64,000 nt of DNA from Pseudomonas sp. BBP2017 (GCF_003024385.1 NZ_PVZN01000019.1:37274-101273); one strand, 5' to 3'; positions 33,469-43,777 are shown, counted from the first letter of the stretch. Made by a program: numbers and translations. Notes: generated by a model not told the origin, from the letters alone.

Positions 33469-35715
33469 ATGAATAACGAAGTACTCAGTGATATCGAGAT
33501 GAAGCAAGCCCAGCCCGTGCCGGAGCCGATGCTCGAAACACCGCCGGAGCCTGCTGCGGTGCCTGAGCCTGTGGCCGAGGTCGAGACGCCAGCGCCTGCG
33601 CCCGCCCCGGTGGCGGCTGCACCGGCCATCGCTATCCCCGGTCTGGATGACAGCAGTCTGTACATTCACCGCGAGTTGTCCCAGCTGCAGTTCAACATCC
33701 GTGTGCTGGAACAGGCACTGGATGAGAGCTACCCGCTGCTGGAGCGGCTGAAGTTCCTGCTGATCTTTTCCAGCAACCTGGATGAGTTCTTCGAAATTCG
33801 CGTGGCGGGCCTGAAGAAGCAAATCACCTTTGCCCGCGAGCAGGCCGGCGCTGACGGCCTGCAGCCGCACCAGGCGCTGGCGCGGATCAGTGAAGTGGTA
33901 CACAGCGAGGTCCATCGTCAGTACGCGATCCTCAACGATGTGCTGCTGCCGGAGCTGGAAAAACACCAGATCCGTTTTATCCGTCGCCGTCACTGGAACA
34001 CCAAGCTCAAGACCTGGGTGCGGCGCTTCTTCCGCGACGAGATCGCGCCGATCATCACCCCGATCGGCCTCGATCCAACGCACCCGTTCCCGTTGCTGGT
34101 GAACAAGAGCCTGAACTTTATCGTCGAGCTTGAAGGGGTCGACGCTTTCGGCCGTGATTCCGGTCTGGCGATCATTCCGGCGCCACGCCTGTTGCCACGG
34201 GTGATCAAAGTGCCCGAGGACGTGGGTGGACCGGGTGACAATTACGTCTTCCTGTCCTCGATGATCCACGCTCACGCCGATGACCTGTTCCAGGGCATGA
34301 AGGTCAAGGGCTGCTATCAGTTCCGCCTGACCCGTAACGCCGACCTGGCGCTGGACTCCGAAGACGTCGAAGACCTGGCCCGGGCCCTGCGGGGTGAGTT
34401 GTTCTCGCGTCGTTATGGCGATGCCGTGCGCCTGGAGGTGGCCGACACCTGCCCTAAACACCTCTCGGACTACCTGCTCAAGCAGTTCAGTCTGAGTGAA
34501 AGTGAGCTGTACCAGGTCAATGGCCCGGTCAACCTGACCCGGCTGTTCAGCATTACCGGCCTGGACAGTCACCCTGAGTTGCAATACACACCGTTCACGC
34601 CAGCGATCCCCAAGCTGTTGCAGAACGCCGAGAACATTTTCAGCGTGGTCGGCAAGCAGGACATCCTGCTCATGCACCCCTTCGAGTCGTTTACGCCTGT
34701 GGTCGATCTGCTGCGCCAGGCCGCCAAGGATCCGCACGTTCTGGCTGTGCGCCAGACCCTGTACCGCAGCGGTGCCAACTCGGAGATCGTCGACGCACTG
34801 GTAGATGCCGCACGTAACGGCAAGGAGGTCACCGCGGTGATCGAATTGCGTGCGCGCTTCGACGAAGAGTCCAACCTGCAGCTGGCCAGCCGTCTGCAGG
34901 CTGCTGGTGCAGTGGTGATTTACGGCGTGGTCGGCTTCAAGACCCACGCCAAGATGATGCTGATCCTGCGTCGCGAGGCCGGCGAGATCGTCCGCTACGC
35001 GCACCTGGGTACCGGCAACTACCACGCTGGTAATGCCCGCCTGTACACCGACTATAGCCTGCTGACCTCGGACGATGCCTTGTGTGAAGACGTCGGCAAG
35101 CTGTTCAGCCAGTTGATCGGCATGGGCAAGACTCTGCGCATGAAGAAGCTGCTGCACGCGCCGTTTACCCTGAAAAAGGGCATGCTCGACATGATTGCGC
35201 GCGAGACCCAGTTTGCCCTGGAGGGCAAGCCTGCGCACATCATCGCCAAGTTCAACTCGCTGACCGATCCGAAGATCATCCGTGCCTTGTACAAGGCCAG
35301 TCAGTCAGGCGTGCGTATCGATCTGGTGGTGCGCGGCATGTGCTGCCTGCGTCCTGGGATTGCCGGGGTGTCGCACAACATCCAGGTGCGTTCGATCATT
35401 GGTCGCTTCCTCGAGCACACGCGGGTGTTCTACTTCCTCAACGGCGGAGAAGAGCAGATGTTCCTCTCCAGCGCCGACTGGATGGAGCGCAACCTCGACA
35501 AGCGGGTCGAGACCTGTTTCCCGGTCGAGGGCAAGAAGCTGATCCTGCGGGTGAAAAAGGAGCTGGAAGGGTACCTGACCGACAACACCCACGCCTGGAT
35601 CCTGCAACCGGACGGCCGCTATGTGCGCAGCACGCCGACCGGCAACCAGAACCCGCGCAGTGCCCAGGCGGCTCTGCTCGAGCGCCTGAGCAACCCGGTC
35701 CTCAGCGTACGCTGA
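33469..35715 (+). CDS. ppk: Polyphosphate kinase 1
   Basis: A 748-residue kinase that makes polyphosphate from ATP. Residues 1-55 are a Pro/Glu/Ala-rich extension beyond the core. The body starts SSLYIHRELSQLQFNIRVLEQ. The autophosphorylated histidine sits in GFKTHAKMML (about 493), and the second phospholipase-D-like motif is HLGTGNYHAGNAR. It is cotranscribed with hemB and convergent with ppx; their ends overlap by 14 bases. The Pho box before hemB suggests phosphate-starvation control. Confidence 0.95.
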   Translation: MNNEVLSDIEMKQAQPVPEPMLETPPEPAAVPEPVAEVETPAPAPAPVAAAPAIAIPGLDDSSLYIHRELSQLQFNIRVLEQALDESYPLLERLKFLLIFSSNLDEFFEIRVAGLKKQITFAREQAGADGLQPHQALARISEVVHSEVHRQYAILNDVLLPELEKHQIRFIRRRHWNTKLKTWVRRFFRDEIAPIITPIGLDPTHPFPLLVNKSLNFIVELEGVDAFGRDSGLAIIPAPRLLPRVIKVPEDVGGPGDNYVFLSSMIHAHADDLFQGMKVKGCYQFRLTRNADLALDSEDVEDLARALRGELFSRRYGDAVRLEVADTCPKHLSDYLLKQFSLSESELYQVNGPVNLTRLFSITGLDSHPELQYTPFTPAIPKLLQNAENIFSVVGKQDILLMHPFESFTPVVDLLRQAAKDPHVLAVRQTLYRSGANSEIVDALVDAARNGKEVTAVIELRARFDEESNLQLASRLQAAGAVVIYGVVGFKTHAKMMLILRREAGEIVRYAHLGTGNYHAGNARLYTDYSLLTSDDALCEDVGKLFSQLIGMGKTLRMKKLLHAPFTLKKGMLDMIARETQFALEGKPAHIIAKFNSLTDPKIIRALYKASQSGVRIDLVVRGMCCLRPGIAGVSHNIQVRSIIGRFLEHTRVFYFLNGGEEQMFLSSADWMERNLDKRVETCFPVEGKKLILRVKKELEGYLTDNTHAWILQPDGRYVRSTPTGNQNPRSAQAALLERLSNPVLSVR

Positions 35716-35719
35716 GGAC
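35698..35719. repeat. Perfect 22-bp palindrome across ppk and ppx stops
   Basis: GTCCTCAGCGT and its exact reverse complement meet at 35708/35709. Both TGA stops (35713-35715 for ppk, 35704-35702 for ppx) lie inside, so both proteins end VLSVR. The RNA from either strand can fold into the same hairpin. Confidence 0.95.
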
Positions 35720-37210
35720 GAAGCCGACCCGGGCCAGCCACTCGGCCTCCAGGCCGAAGTCGGCCTGGGTCAGCTGATTCTCTTCCAGCCAGCCTGCCGG
35801 GAACTCGACATCGAGGCTGTCGCCAGCAGCGTGCAGCGTGACGGTGGGCATCTGCTGGGTGCCGCGAATGTGGTGGAACAGAATCGCAAAGCGCAGCAGC
35901 ACGCACAGGCGAATCAGCTTGACGCCTTCATCGCCGAATTCGGCGAACTTGTCCTTGGGAATGTTGCGGCGATGGCCGCGTACCAGCAGGGCAAGCATTT
36001 GCTGGTCTTCGCGGGAGAAGCCTGCCAGATCGGAGTGTTCGATCAGGTAGGCGCCGTGCTTGTGGTACTGATAGTGGGCGATATCCAGGCCCACTTCATG
36101 CACTTTGGCCGCCCAGCCGAGCAGCTCACGCCAGATGCCGTCTTCCAGGTCCCAGGCCTCGGCCACCTGGTCGAAGGCGTGCAGGGCTTTGCGCTCGACC
36201 CGCGCCGCCTGACCCTGATCGACGTGATAACGCTCCATCAGCGAGGTCAGGGTGCGCTCACGCACGTCTTCATGGTGATGGCGGCCGAGCAGGTCGTAGA
36301 GCACGCCTTCGCGCAGGGCGCCATCGCAGTGGTCCATGCGCTGCAATTCCAGGGCATCGAAAATCGCTTCCATGATTGCCAGGCCTGCCGGGAAGATTGC
36401 CCGGCGGTCCGGTTTGACGCCGTCGAAGTCGATCTTGTCGGTTTCGCCCAGCTTGAACAGCTTGCGCTTGAGCCAGGCCAGGCCCTCGGCGTTGACCTCG
36501 CCGTTGCCCATGCCGCCTGACTTGAGCGCCAGGCCGATGGCGCGGATGGTCCCGGAGGAACCGATGGCTTCGTCCCAGGTCAGGCGGTGCAGGGCGTTTT
36601 CGATGCTCATAAGCTCCAGGCGCGCAGCGGTGTAGGCCTGGGCATAGCGCGCCGGGGTGATTTTGCCGTCGCGGAAGTAGCGCTGGGTGTAGCTGACGCA
36701 GCCCATTTGCAGGCTCTCGCGCAGCAACGGCTCGAAACGCTGGCCGATGATGAACTCGGTACTGCCGCCGCCGATATCGGCGACCAGGCGTTTACCGGGT
36801 GTGTCGGCCAGGGTATGGGAAACGCCGAGGTAGATCAGGCGGGCTTCCTCGCGGCCGGAAATTACCTCGACCGGATGCCCGAGAATTTCTTCGGCGCGGC
36901 GGATGAATTCGCTGCGGTTGCGTGCTTCGCGCAGGGCGTTGGTGCCGACGATACGCACCGCGCCGTCCGGCATGCCGCTGATCAGTTGGGCGAAGCGCTT
37001 CAGGCAATCGAGGCCGCGTTGCATCGACTCTTCGTTGAGCTGGCGCTCTTCGTTGATGCCAGCGGCCAACTGAACCTTCTCCCCGAGCCGCTCTAGGATG
37101 CGGATCTCGGTATGGTGGGCCTTGGCCACAACCATATGGAAACTGTTGGAGCCCAAGTCAATGGCAGCGATCAAGGACAGATTCTTGGCTGTGGTTTGCG
37201 GCATGGTCAT
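35702..37210 (-). CDS. ppx: Exopolyphosphatase
   Basis: A 502-residue enzyme of the Ppx/GppA family (ASKHA fold). N-terminal phosphate motifs are AAIDLGSNSFHMVVAKA and ADIGGGSTEFIIG. The C-terminal HD-like helical domain spans about residues 310-500. It degrades polyphosphate from the end, and GppA-type activity is also possible. It converges on ppk with a 14-base overlap. The start is taken at ATG 37210; ATG 37204 is an alternative. Confidence 0.95.
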   Translation of the reverse strand: MTMPQTTAKNLSLIAAIDLGSNSFHMVVAKAHHTEIRILERLGEKVQLAAGINEERQLNEESMQRGLDCLKRFAQLISGMPDGAVRIVGTNALREARNRSEFIRRAEEILGHPVEVISGREEARLIYLGVSHTLADTPGKRLVADIGGGSTEFIIGQRFEPLLRESLQMGCVSYTQRYFRDGKITPARYAQAYTAARLELMSIENALHRLTWDEAIGSSGTIRAIGLALKSGGMGNGEVNAEGLAWLKRKLFKLGETDKIDFDGVKPDRRAIFPAGLAIMEAIFDALELQRMDHCDGALREGVLYDLLGRHHHEDVRERTLTSLMERYHVDQGQAARVERKALHAFDQVAEAWDLEDGIWRELLGWAAKVHEVGLDIAHYQYHKHGAYLIEHSDLAGFSREDQQMLALLVRGHRRNIPKDKFAEFGDEGVKLIRLCVLLRFAILFHHIRGTQQMPTVTLHAAGDSLDVEFPAGWLEENQLTQADFGLEAEWLARVGFVLSVR

Positions 37211-37310
37211 GGTTTCTCGGTCGATAACCCGGCAATCCTGCCACGATCCAGGGCTGACGCCAACGCGCAGCTTATCAAGGCTTGATGTGGGGCAGGTTGA
37301 TGGAGGAAAT

Positions 37311-37328
37311 ATGACTTTCCTGTGACCG
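37311..37328 (-). promoter_or_regulatory. Weak candidate Pho box upstream of ppx
   Basis: Read on the minus strand, CGGTCAC-AGGA-AAGTCAT resembles CTGTCAT-N4-CTGTCAT with four mismatches in 14. It lies about 100 bases before ppx. The following -10 is poor, so this is tentative. Confidence 0.25.
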
Positions 37329-37380
37329 CACTGATATGCGCGGTCATGCACAACTATAGTTACACTCAATCGTCCGTGAC

Positions 37381-37409
37381 TTCCTGTAAGTCGCCGGTGC
37401 AGCTATGAT
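37381..37409 (+). promoter_or_regulatory. Candidate sigma70 promoter of trxA
   Basis: TTCCTG and TATGAT are 17 bases apart; the start would lie near 37416, about 31 bases before trxA. Confidence 0.45.
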
Positions 37410-37446
37410 GGGCCACGTTTTTTTGCTTACGACCTTGGAGACTTCC

Positions 37447-37776
37447 ATGAGCAGCGATCTTATCAAACACGTCACTGACGCCACCTTCGAAGCCGAAGTC
37501 CTGAAGGCTGAAGGCCCGGTGCTGGTCGACTACTGGGCTGAATGGTGCGGCCCTTGCAAAATGATCGCTCCGGTTCTGGACGACATCGCCGCTACCTACC
37601 AGGGCAAACTGACCGTCGCCAAGCTGAACATCGACGATAACCAGGAAACCCCGGCCAAGCACGGCGTGCGTGGCATCCCGACGCTGATGCTGTTCAAGAA
37701 CGGCAACGTCGAGGCCACCAAGGTCGGCGCACTGTCCAAGTCTCAGCTGGCAGCGTTCCTGGACGCCAATATCTGA
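37447..37776 (+). CDS. trxA: Thioredoxin 1
   Basis: A 109-residue thioredoxin, standard length. The redox motif W33-C34-G-P-C37-K and the cis-proline RGIPTLMLF are intact. The cytoplasmic protein reduces disulfides in ribonucleotide reductase and other targets with thioredoxin reductase. It lies directly before rho, an order conserved in gammaproteobacteria, but has its own terminator. ATG at 37447 follows TTGGAG. Confidence 0.97.
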   Translation: MSSDLIKHVTDATFEAEVLKAEGPVLVDYWAEWCGPCKMIAPVLDDIAATYQGKLTVAKLNIDDNQETPAKHGVRGIPTLMLFKNGNVEATKVGALSKSQLAAFLDANI

Positions 37777-37781
37777 GTGAA

Positions 37782-37808
37782 AAAAGCCCCGCATTCGCCG
37801 GGGCTTTT
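37782..37808 (+). terminator. Terminator of trxA
   Basis: AAGCCCCG and CGGGGCTT form a stem around a short CATTCGC loop and TTTT follows. Confidence 0.9.
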
Positions 37809-37822
37809 CTTTATCGGGTGAC

Positions 37823-37851
37823 TAGACGCCAGAAAAAGCAGGTGTTACATT
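37823..37851 (+). promoter_or_regulatory. Candidate sigma70 promoter of rho
   Basis: TAGACG and TACATT are 17 bases apart, predicting a start near 37858 and a leader of about 148 bases. Confidence 0.45.
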
Positions 37852-37857
37852 CGGCCT

Positions 37858-38005
37858 CGCACTGCTTCTTCGGTGCCCTCTGCACGCCGTCGCCGACGCA
37901 TCCCTAATTCGAATCAGTACGCGATCCTGTCGCCTTCTTTGCGGCGCGGCTTCATTAAGCCAGAAGCTTAATTTCCCCTTCTTACATGATTACGTCACTC
38001 CCCTT
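37858..38005 (+). promoter_or_regulatory. rho leader (Pseudomon-Rho motif region)
   Basis: The leader before rho in Pseudomonas is known to contain the Pseudomon-Rho RNA motif, a conserved structure of unknown ligand. Here the region contains short stems such as CGCC-TTCTTTG-CGGCG and GGCTT-CATT-AAGCC, and a U/C-rich stretch just before the start codon. The motif assignment rests on position. Rho is autoregulated by attenuation in its leader in E. coli. Confidence 0.5.
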
Positions 38006-39265
<1,260 letters not shown>

Positions 39266-39280
39266 ACGAGTGCGTTGCGC

Positions 39281-39304
39281 AAAAGCCGGGGCAACCCGGC
39301 TTTT
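39281..39304 (+). terminator. Terminator of rho
   Basis: AAGCCGGG-GCAA-CCCGGCTT stem followed by TTT. Confidence 0.88.
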
Positions 39305-39391
39305 TGCTATCTGTACTTTGGCTATTCTGGCCGGCCGGGTTAGGCGATACACTTTGCACCCCGACCGGTACGGCGAATACGAGGCTTTTGC

Positions 39392-40858
39392 ATGCAGTAT
39401 CGCGATTTGCGCGACTTTATCCGTGGCCTGGAACAGCGCGGCGAACTCAAGCGCATCCAGGTTCCGATCTCTCCAGTCCTGGAAATGACCGAAGTCTGCG
39501 ACCGCACCCTGCGCGCCAAAGGCCCGGCGCTCTTGTTCGAAAAACCCACGGGCTTCGACATTCCGGTGCTCGGCAATCTGTTTGGCACCCCGGAGCGGGT
39601 GGCCATGGGGATGGGCGCCGAGTCGGTCAGCGAACTGCGCGAAATCGGCAAGCTGTTGGCCTTCCTCAAGGAACCTGAGCCGCCCAAGGGCCTCAAGGAT
39701 GCCTGGTCGAAGCTGCCGATCTTCAAGAAGGTCGTATCGATGGCACCGAAAGTGGTCAAGGATGCGGCCTGCCACGAAGTGATCATCGAGGGCGACGACG
39801 TCGACCTCGGTATGCTGCCGGTGCAGCATTGCTGGCCGGGTGATGTGGCGCCGCTGATTACCTGGGGCCTGACCGTGACCCGCGGGCCGAACAAGGAGCG
39901 CCAGAATCTGGGGATCTATCGCCAGCAGGTGATCGGCCGTAACAAGGTGATCATGCGCTGGCTCAGCCATCGCGGCGGCGCCCTGGACTACCGCGAGTGG
40001 TGCGAGAAACACCCGGGCCAGCCGTTCCCGGTTTCTGTGGCCCTGGGTGCGGATCCGGCAACCATCCTCGGGGCTGTCACCCCGGTGCCCGACACCTTGT
40101 CCGAATACGCTTTCGCGGGCCTGTTGCGTGGTAACCGTACCGAGCTGGTCAAGTGCCGTGGCAACGACCTGCAAGTTCCGGCTACCGCCGAAATCATCCT
40201 CGAAGGTGTGATTCATCCGGGCGAGATCGCTCCAGAAGGCCCGTACGGCGATCACACCGGCTACTACAACGAAGTGGACAGCTTCCCGGTGTTCACCGTC
40301 GAGCGCATCACGCACCGCAAGAACCCGATCTATCACAGTACCTACACCGGCCGCCCGCCTGATGAACCGGCGATTCTCGGTGTGGCGCTCAACGAAGTCT
40401 TCGTGCCGATCCTGCAGAAGCAGTTCCCGGAGATCACTGACTTCTACCTGCCGCCTGAGGGCTGTTCCTACCGCATGGCGGTGGTGACCATGAAGAAGCA
40501 GTATCCGGGGCACGCCAAGCGCGTCATGCTCGGGGTCTGGTCGTTTTTGCGACAGTTCATGTACACCAAGTTCGTTATTGTCACCGATGACGACATCAAT
40601 GCCCGAGACTGGAATGATGTGATCTGGGCGATTACCACGCGCATGGACCCCAAGCGCGATACGGTGATGATCGACAACACTCCGATCGACTACCTGGACT
40701 TTGCTTCACCGGTTTCCGGCCTGGGCTCGAAGATGGGCCTGGACGCGACGAACAAGTGGCCGGGAGAAACCACCCGTGAATGGGGACGGGTCATCGTCAA
40801 GGATGAAGCTGTCACCCGGCGGATCGATGAGCTGTGGAACCAGTTGGGAATAGACTAA
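39392..40858 (+). CDS. ubiD: 4-hydroxy-3-polyprenylbenzoate decarboxylase UbiD
   Basis: A 488-residue decarboxylase using prenylated FMN made by UbiX. Signatures are the N-terminal MQYRDLRDFIRGLEQRGELK, the active-site region LQVPATAEIILEG and the catalytic Glu-containing EGPYGDHTGYYNE. It removes the carboxyl group of the quinone ring in ubiquinone synthesis. The stop is contiguous with the next start (TAAATG), and the neighbour is a flavin reductase, as in E. coli ubiD-fre. Confidence 0.96.
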   Translation: MQYRDLRDFIRGLEQRGELKRIQVPISPVLEMTEVCDRTLRAKGPALLFEKPTGFDIPVLGNLFGTPERVAMGMGAESVSELREIGKLLAFLKEPEPPKGLKDAWSKLPIFKKVVSMAPKVVKDAACHEVIIEGDDVDLGMLPVQHCWPGDVAPLITWGLTVTRGPNKERQNLGIYRQQVIGRNKVIMRWLSHRGGALDYREWCEKHPGQPFPVSVALGADPATILGAVTPVPDTLSEYAFAGLLRGNRTELVKCRGNDLQVPATAEIILEGVIHPGEIAPEGPYGDHTGYYNEVDSFPVFTVERITHRKNPIYHSTYTGRPPDEPAILGVALNEVFVPILQKQFPEITDFYLPPEGCSYRMAVVTMKKQYPGHAKRVMLGVWSFLRQFMYTKFVIVTDDDINARDWNDVIWAITTRMDPKRDTVMIDNTPIDYLDFASPVSGLGSKMGLDATNKWPGETTREWGRVIVKDEAVTRRIDELWNQLGID

Positions 40859-41827
40859 ATGCAGGTAACCTTGCAGCCTTCCGGGGCGGTGTTGATGCTC
40901 AACCCCGGAGAAAGGATTCTGGATGGGGCGCGGCGTCTTGGCTACGACTGCCCGCAGAGCTGCCGCAATGGCAACTGCCATGTCTGCGCTGCGTTGCTGG
41001 TGGAAGGACGAGTACTTCAGGACGGGCAGGAGCGTGATCATGGCGAGCTGTTCACCTGCATCGCCGAACCGCTGGAGGACTGTGTCTTGTTATGGGATGG
41101 CGTGCTCGCGTTAGGCGAGTTGCCGGTACGGACACTGGCCTGTCAGTTGAGTGAGTGCGTTGAGGTCGGTGGCGACGTCTGGCGGGTACGCCTGCGGGCG
41201 CCAGCGGGCAAACCGCCGCGTTACCACGCTGGCCAATACCTGATGATCGAACGCGAAGCGGGCGACAAGGCGGCCTTCTCCCTGGCCTCGGCACCGCACA
41301 GCGGGCGCGACCTTGAGTTGCATGTGCTGGCCCGTGAGAACAGCGCGGTGGAGTTGATCGCTCAATTGCAGCGCAATGGTATGGCGCGGCTGGAGATGCC
41401 CTTCGGTGATACGCATCTGGCCGAGTTGCCCGATGGTCCGTTGGTGCTGATTGCCGCAGGCACCGGTATGGCGCAGATGCACAGTCTTATCGAGCACTGC
41501 CGGGCCCAGGGCTTCAAGCATCCGGTTCATCTGTACTGGGGGGTTCGTCTTCCGGAAGACTTTTATCAGATCGAGCATTGGGCTGAATGGGAGCGGCTGC
41601 CGAACTTGTTCCTGCACAAGGTGGTCAGCGACCTGTGTGGTTGGGAAGGGCGCTGCGGGATGTTGCATGAGGCAGTCTGCGAGGACTTGAACGATCTGGC
41701 GGGTGTGCACGTTTATGCCAGCGGTTCGCCCAATATGATTTATGCCACCCTCGATGCATTGGTCGAAGCGGGAATGGACGCTCACCAGATGCGTGCCGAT
41801 GTATTCGCTTATGCGCCGCGCGCTTGA
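40859..41827 (+). CDS. Ferredoxin-type flavin/NAD(P)H oxidoreductase
   Basis: A 322-residue electron-transfer protein with three domains. An N-terminal plant-type [2Fe-2S] ferredoxin domain has C-R-N-G-N-C-H-V-C plus a distal Cys in LFTCIAE. An FAD-binding domain follows (YHAGQYLMIE; FSLASAPHSG). The C-terminal NAD(P)-binding domain holds LVLIAAGTGMAQMHSL. It resembles CDP-6-deoxyglucoseen reductase and phenol hydroxylase reductase families. Contact with ubiD suggests redox supply for that pathway or flavin reduction; the partner is unproven. Confidence 0.85.
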   Translation: MQVTLQPSGAVLMLNPGERILDGARRLGYDCPQSCRNGNCHVCAALLVEGRVLQDGQERDHGELFTCIAEPLEDCVLLWDGVLALGELPVRTLACQLSECVEVGGDVWRVRLRAPAGKPPRYHAGQYLMIEREAGDKAAFSLASAPHSGRDLELHVLARENSAVELIAQLQRNGMARLEMPFGDTHLAELPDGPLVLIAAGTGMAQMHSLIEHCRAQGFKHPVHLYWGVRLPEDFYQIEHWAEWERLPNLFLHKVVSDLCGWEGRCGMLHEAVCEDLNDLAGVHVYASGSPNMIYATLDALVEAGMDAHQMRADVFAYAPRA

Positions 41828-41839
41828 ATGACGGAATAC

Positions 41840-41860
41840 GGCACGCTGCAATAGCGTGCC
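41840..41860 (+). terminator. Hairpin after the oxidoreductase gene
   Basis: GGCACGC and GCGTGCC form a perfect 7-bp stem over a TGCAATA loop, 13 bases past the stop. No T-run follows. Confidence 0.4.
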
Positions 41861-42102
41861 GGGCTAAATAACCGCGGCTGTTTGTACCGGGCATAGGCAA
41901 TTATTATTACCGGCAGCGTAATTAACTTTCGCTACACTTGAAATGACACCCGGCAGTTTGCTCAACGCCTTGCTGCAGAGAGTTTCCGGGGCGAGGTGAG
42001 GCTTGTGTTCAATACCCAATCTGCCGTACGGTAAGTACGCTGATAACGTATTCGTTTACAGTGACTCACTTCAGTAGTTCACGGGGAATTCTGGCGGCAG
42101 CT

Positions 42103-42759
42103 ATGTCGGCGATTGAAACTGCATCTTTGCCTGTGGCGTATCCTCCGTTGCTCGATTTCGGACAGCAACTGTCTCGCGAGCAACTTCAACTTTCAGTTCA
42201 GCACACCCTGTCGCGCCACCAGGGTGGTCCGGTCTGGTTGTTTGCCTACGGTTCGCTGATCTGGCGCCCGGAGTGCAATGCCGCCGAGCGTCGGCGTGCC
42301 AGGGTGCATGGTTACCATCGCGGGCTTTACCTGTGGTCGCACGAGCACCGGGGGACCCCGGAGTGCCCGGGCCTGGTCTTCGGCCTTGACCGTGGCGGTT
42401 CATGCAGCGGCTTTGCCTACCGCCTGCCAGACGAATGCCTGGAAGATTCCCTGCTGGCCCTGTGGCAACGCGAAATGCCCTATCCGGCCTATCGGCCACA
42501 TTGGCTGAACTGCCGCCTCGATGATGGCAGCAAGGTCCAGGCCTTGGGTTTTGTGCTGGAACGACACTTGCCGTGCTACGCCGGTAACCTGCCTGACGAT
42601 CTGCTCAGTCAGATTTTCGCCAACGCCAAGGGGCGCTACGGCAGTACACGTGACTACGTCGAGCAGACCCTCAACGCATTGCGCACGCATGCCATGCCGG
42701 ATCGTAACCTGGAGGCCCGGTTCCGACGTTGCCACAAAGATCGAATGCATAACCTGTAG
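42103..42759 (+). CDS. Gamma-glutamylcyclotransferase, ChaC family
   Basis: A 218-residue soluble protein with the family signature VWLFAYGSLIWRPECNAAERRR (split here for length as VWLFAYGSLIWRP). The ChaC pattern continues HGYHRGLYLWSHEHRGT and PGLVFGLDRGGSC. ChaC enzymes cleave glutathione to 5-oxoproline and Cys-Gly. Start ATG 42103 is chosen; a GTG at 42061 adds 14 residues with no homology. Neither has a strong ribosome site. The 275 bases upstream hold no gene. Confidence 0.88.
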   Translation: MSAIETASLPVAYPPLLDFGQQLSREQLQLSVQHTLSRHQGGPVWLFAYGSLIWRPECNAAERRRARVHGYHRGLYLWSHEHRGTPECPGLVFGLDRGGSCSGFAYRLPDECLEDSLLALWQREMPYPAYRPHWLNCRLDDGSKVQALGFVLERHLPCYAGNLPDDLLSQIFANAKGRYGSTRDYVEQTLNALRTHAMPDRNLEARFRRCHKDRMHNL

Positions 42760-42796
42760 GCGCTGGCGGCAGTCTGCGATCGGCTGTGAAGCAGTC

Positions 42797-43777
42797 CTAT
42801 TCCGGCATGGTCACCACCAGCTTACCCACCGCTTTACGCTGACCGAGCAGGTCGATGGCCGCTCCAGCCTCGGCCAGCGGGAAGGTTTGTGACACCAGTG
42901 GCTTGAGCTTGCCCTCGGCGAACCAGGCAAACAGCTGCTTGAAGTTTGCCGCGTTGTCAGCTGGCTGACGCTGCGCGAAAGCGCCCCAGAACACGCCGAG
43001 CACTGCCGCACCCTTGAGTAGTGCCAGGTTTACCGGTAGCTGCGGGATGCGCCCGCTGGCAAAGCCCACCACCAGCAGTCGGCCATTCCAGGCAATGGCG
43101 CGTACTGCCTGGTCGAACAGGTCGCCACCGACCGGGTCGTAGATCACATCGACACCGTTGCCAGCGGTCAGGCGTTTGATTTCGTCCTTGAGGCTGTGCT
43201 CGCCGTAGTTGATCAGTTCATCGGCGCCGGCGGCCTGGGCCACGGCGAGCTTCTCGGCGCTGCTGGCCGCGGCGATGACACGTGCGCCCATGGCCTTGCC
43301 GATTTCCACCGCCGCCAGCCCGACACCGCCCGAGGCGCCGAGTACCAGCAGGGTCTCGCCGGCCTTGAGCTGAGCGCGTTGCTGCAGGGCATGCATCGAG
43401 GTGCCGTAGGTCATGCCAAAGGCGGCGGCGTGGGTGAAGTCCATTTGCTCAGGGATCGGCAGCACGTTATAGCCCGGCACCGCCACCTGCTCGGCAAAGC
43501 TGCCCCAGCCGGTCAGGGCCATGACCCGGTCGCCGACCTTGAGGTCGCTGACTTTTTCTCCCACCGCGCTGATCACCCCCGCTGCCTCACCACCGGGAGA
43601 GAAGGGCAAAGGCGGCTGGAACTGATACTTGCCCTCGATGATCAGGGTGTCGGGAAAGTTGACCCCGGCCGCATGCACATCGAGGAGGATCTCGTTCTTC
43701 TTCGGTACCGGGCTTGCTACCTCTTCCAGGACCAGGCTTTGAGCCGGCCCCAAGGCTTTGCACAACACTGCTTTCAT
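42797..43777 (-). CDS. NADPH:quinone oxidoreductase family protein
   Basis: A 326-residue zinc-free medium-chain dehydrogenase. The N-terminus is MKAVLCKALGPAQSLVLEEV, with substrate region AAGVNFPDTLIIEGKYQF. The nucleotide-binding Rossmann motif is LVLGASGGVGLAAVEIGKAMG. It resembles zeta-crystallin/QOR enzymes that reduce quinones with NADPH. The earlier in-frame starts up to 44152 overlap the divergent FliL-like gene and are rejected. Confidence 0.9.
   Translation of the reverse strand: MKAVLCKALGPAQSLVLEEVASPVPKKNEILLDVHAAGVNFPDTLIIEGKYQFQPPLPFSPGGEAAGVISAVGEKVSDLKVGDRVMALTGWGSFAEQVAVPGYNVLPIPEQMDFTHAAAFGMTYGTSMHALQQRAQLKAGETLLVLGASGGVGLAAVEIGKAMGARVIAAASSAEKLAVAQAAGADELINYGEHSLKDEIKRLTAGNGVDVIYDPVGGDLFDQAVRAIAWNGRLLVVGFASGRIPQLPVNLALLKGAAVLGVFWGAFAQRQPADNAANFKQLFAWFAEGKLKPLVSQTFPLAEAGAAIDLLGQRKAVGKLVVTMPE

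Noticed and set aside
33376..35238. 620-residue minus-strand frame opposite ppk
   Set aside because: It is antisense to a conserved catalytic gene, with no recognisable domain.
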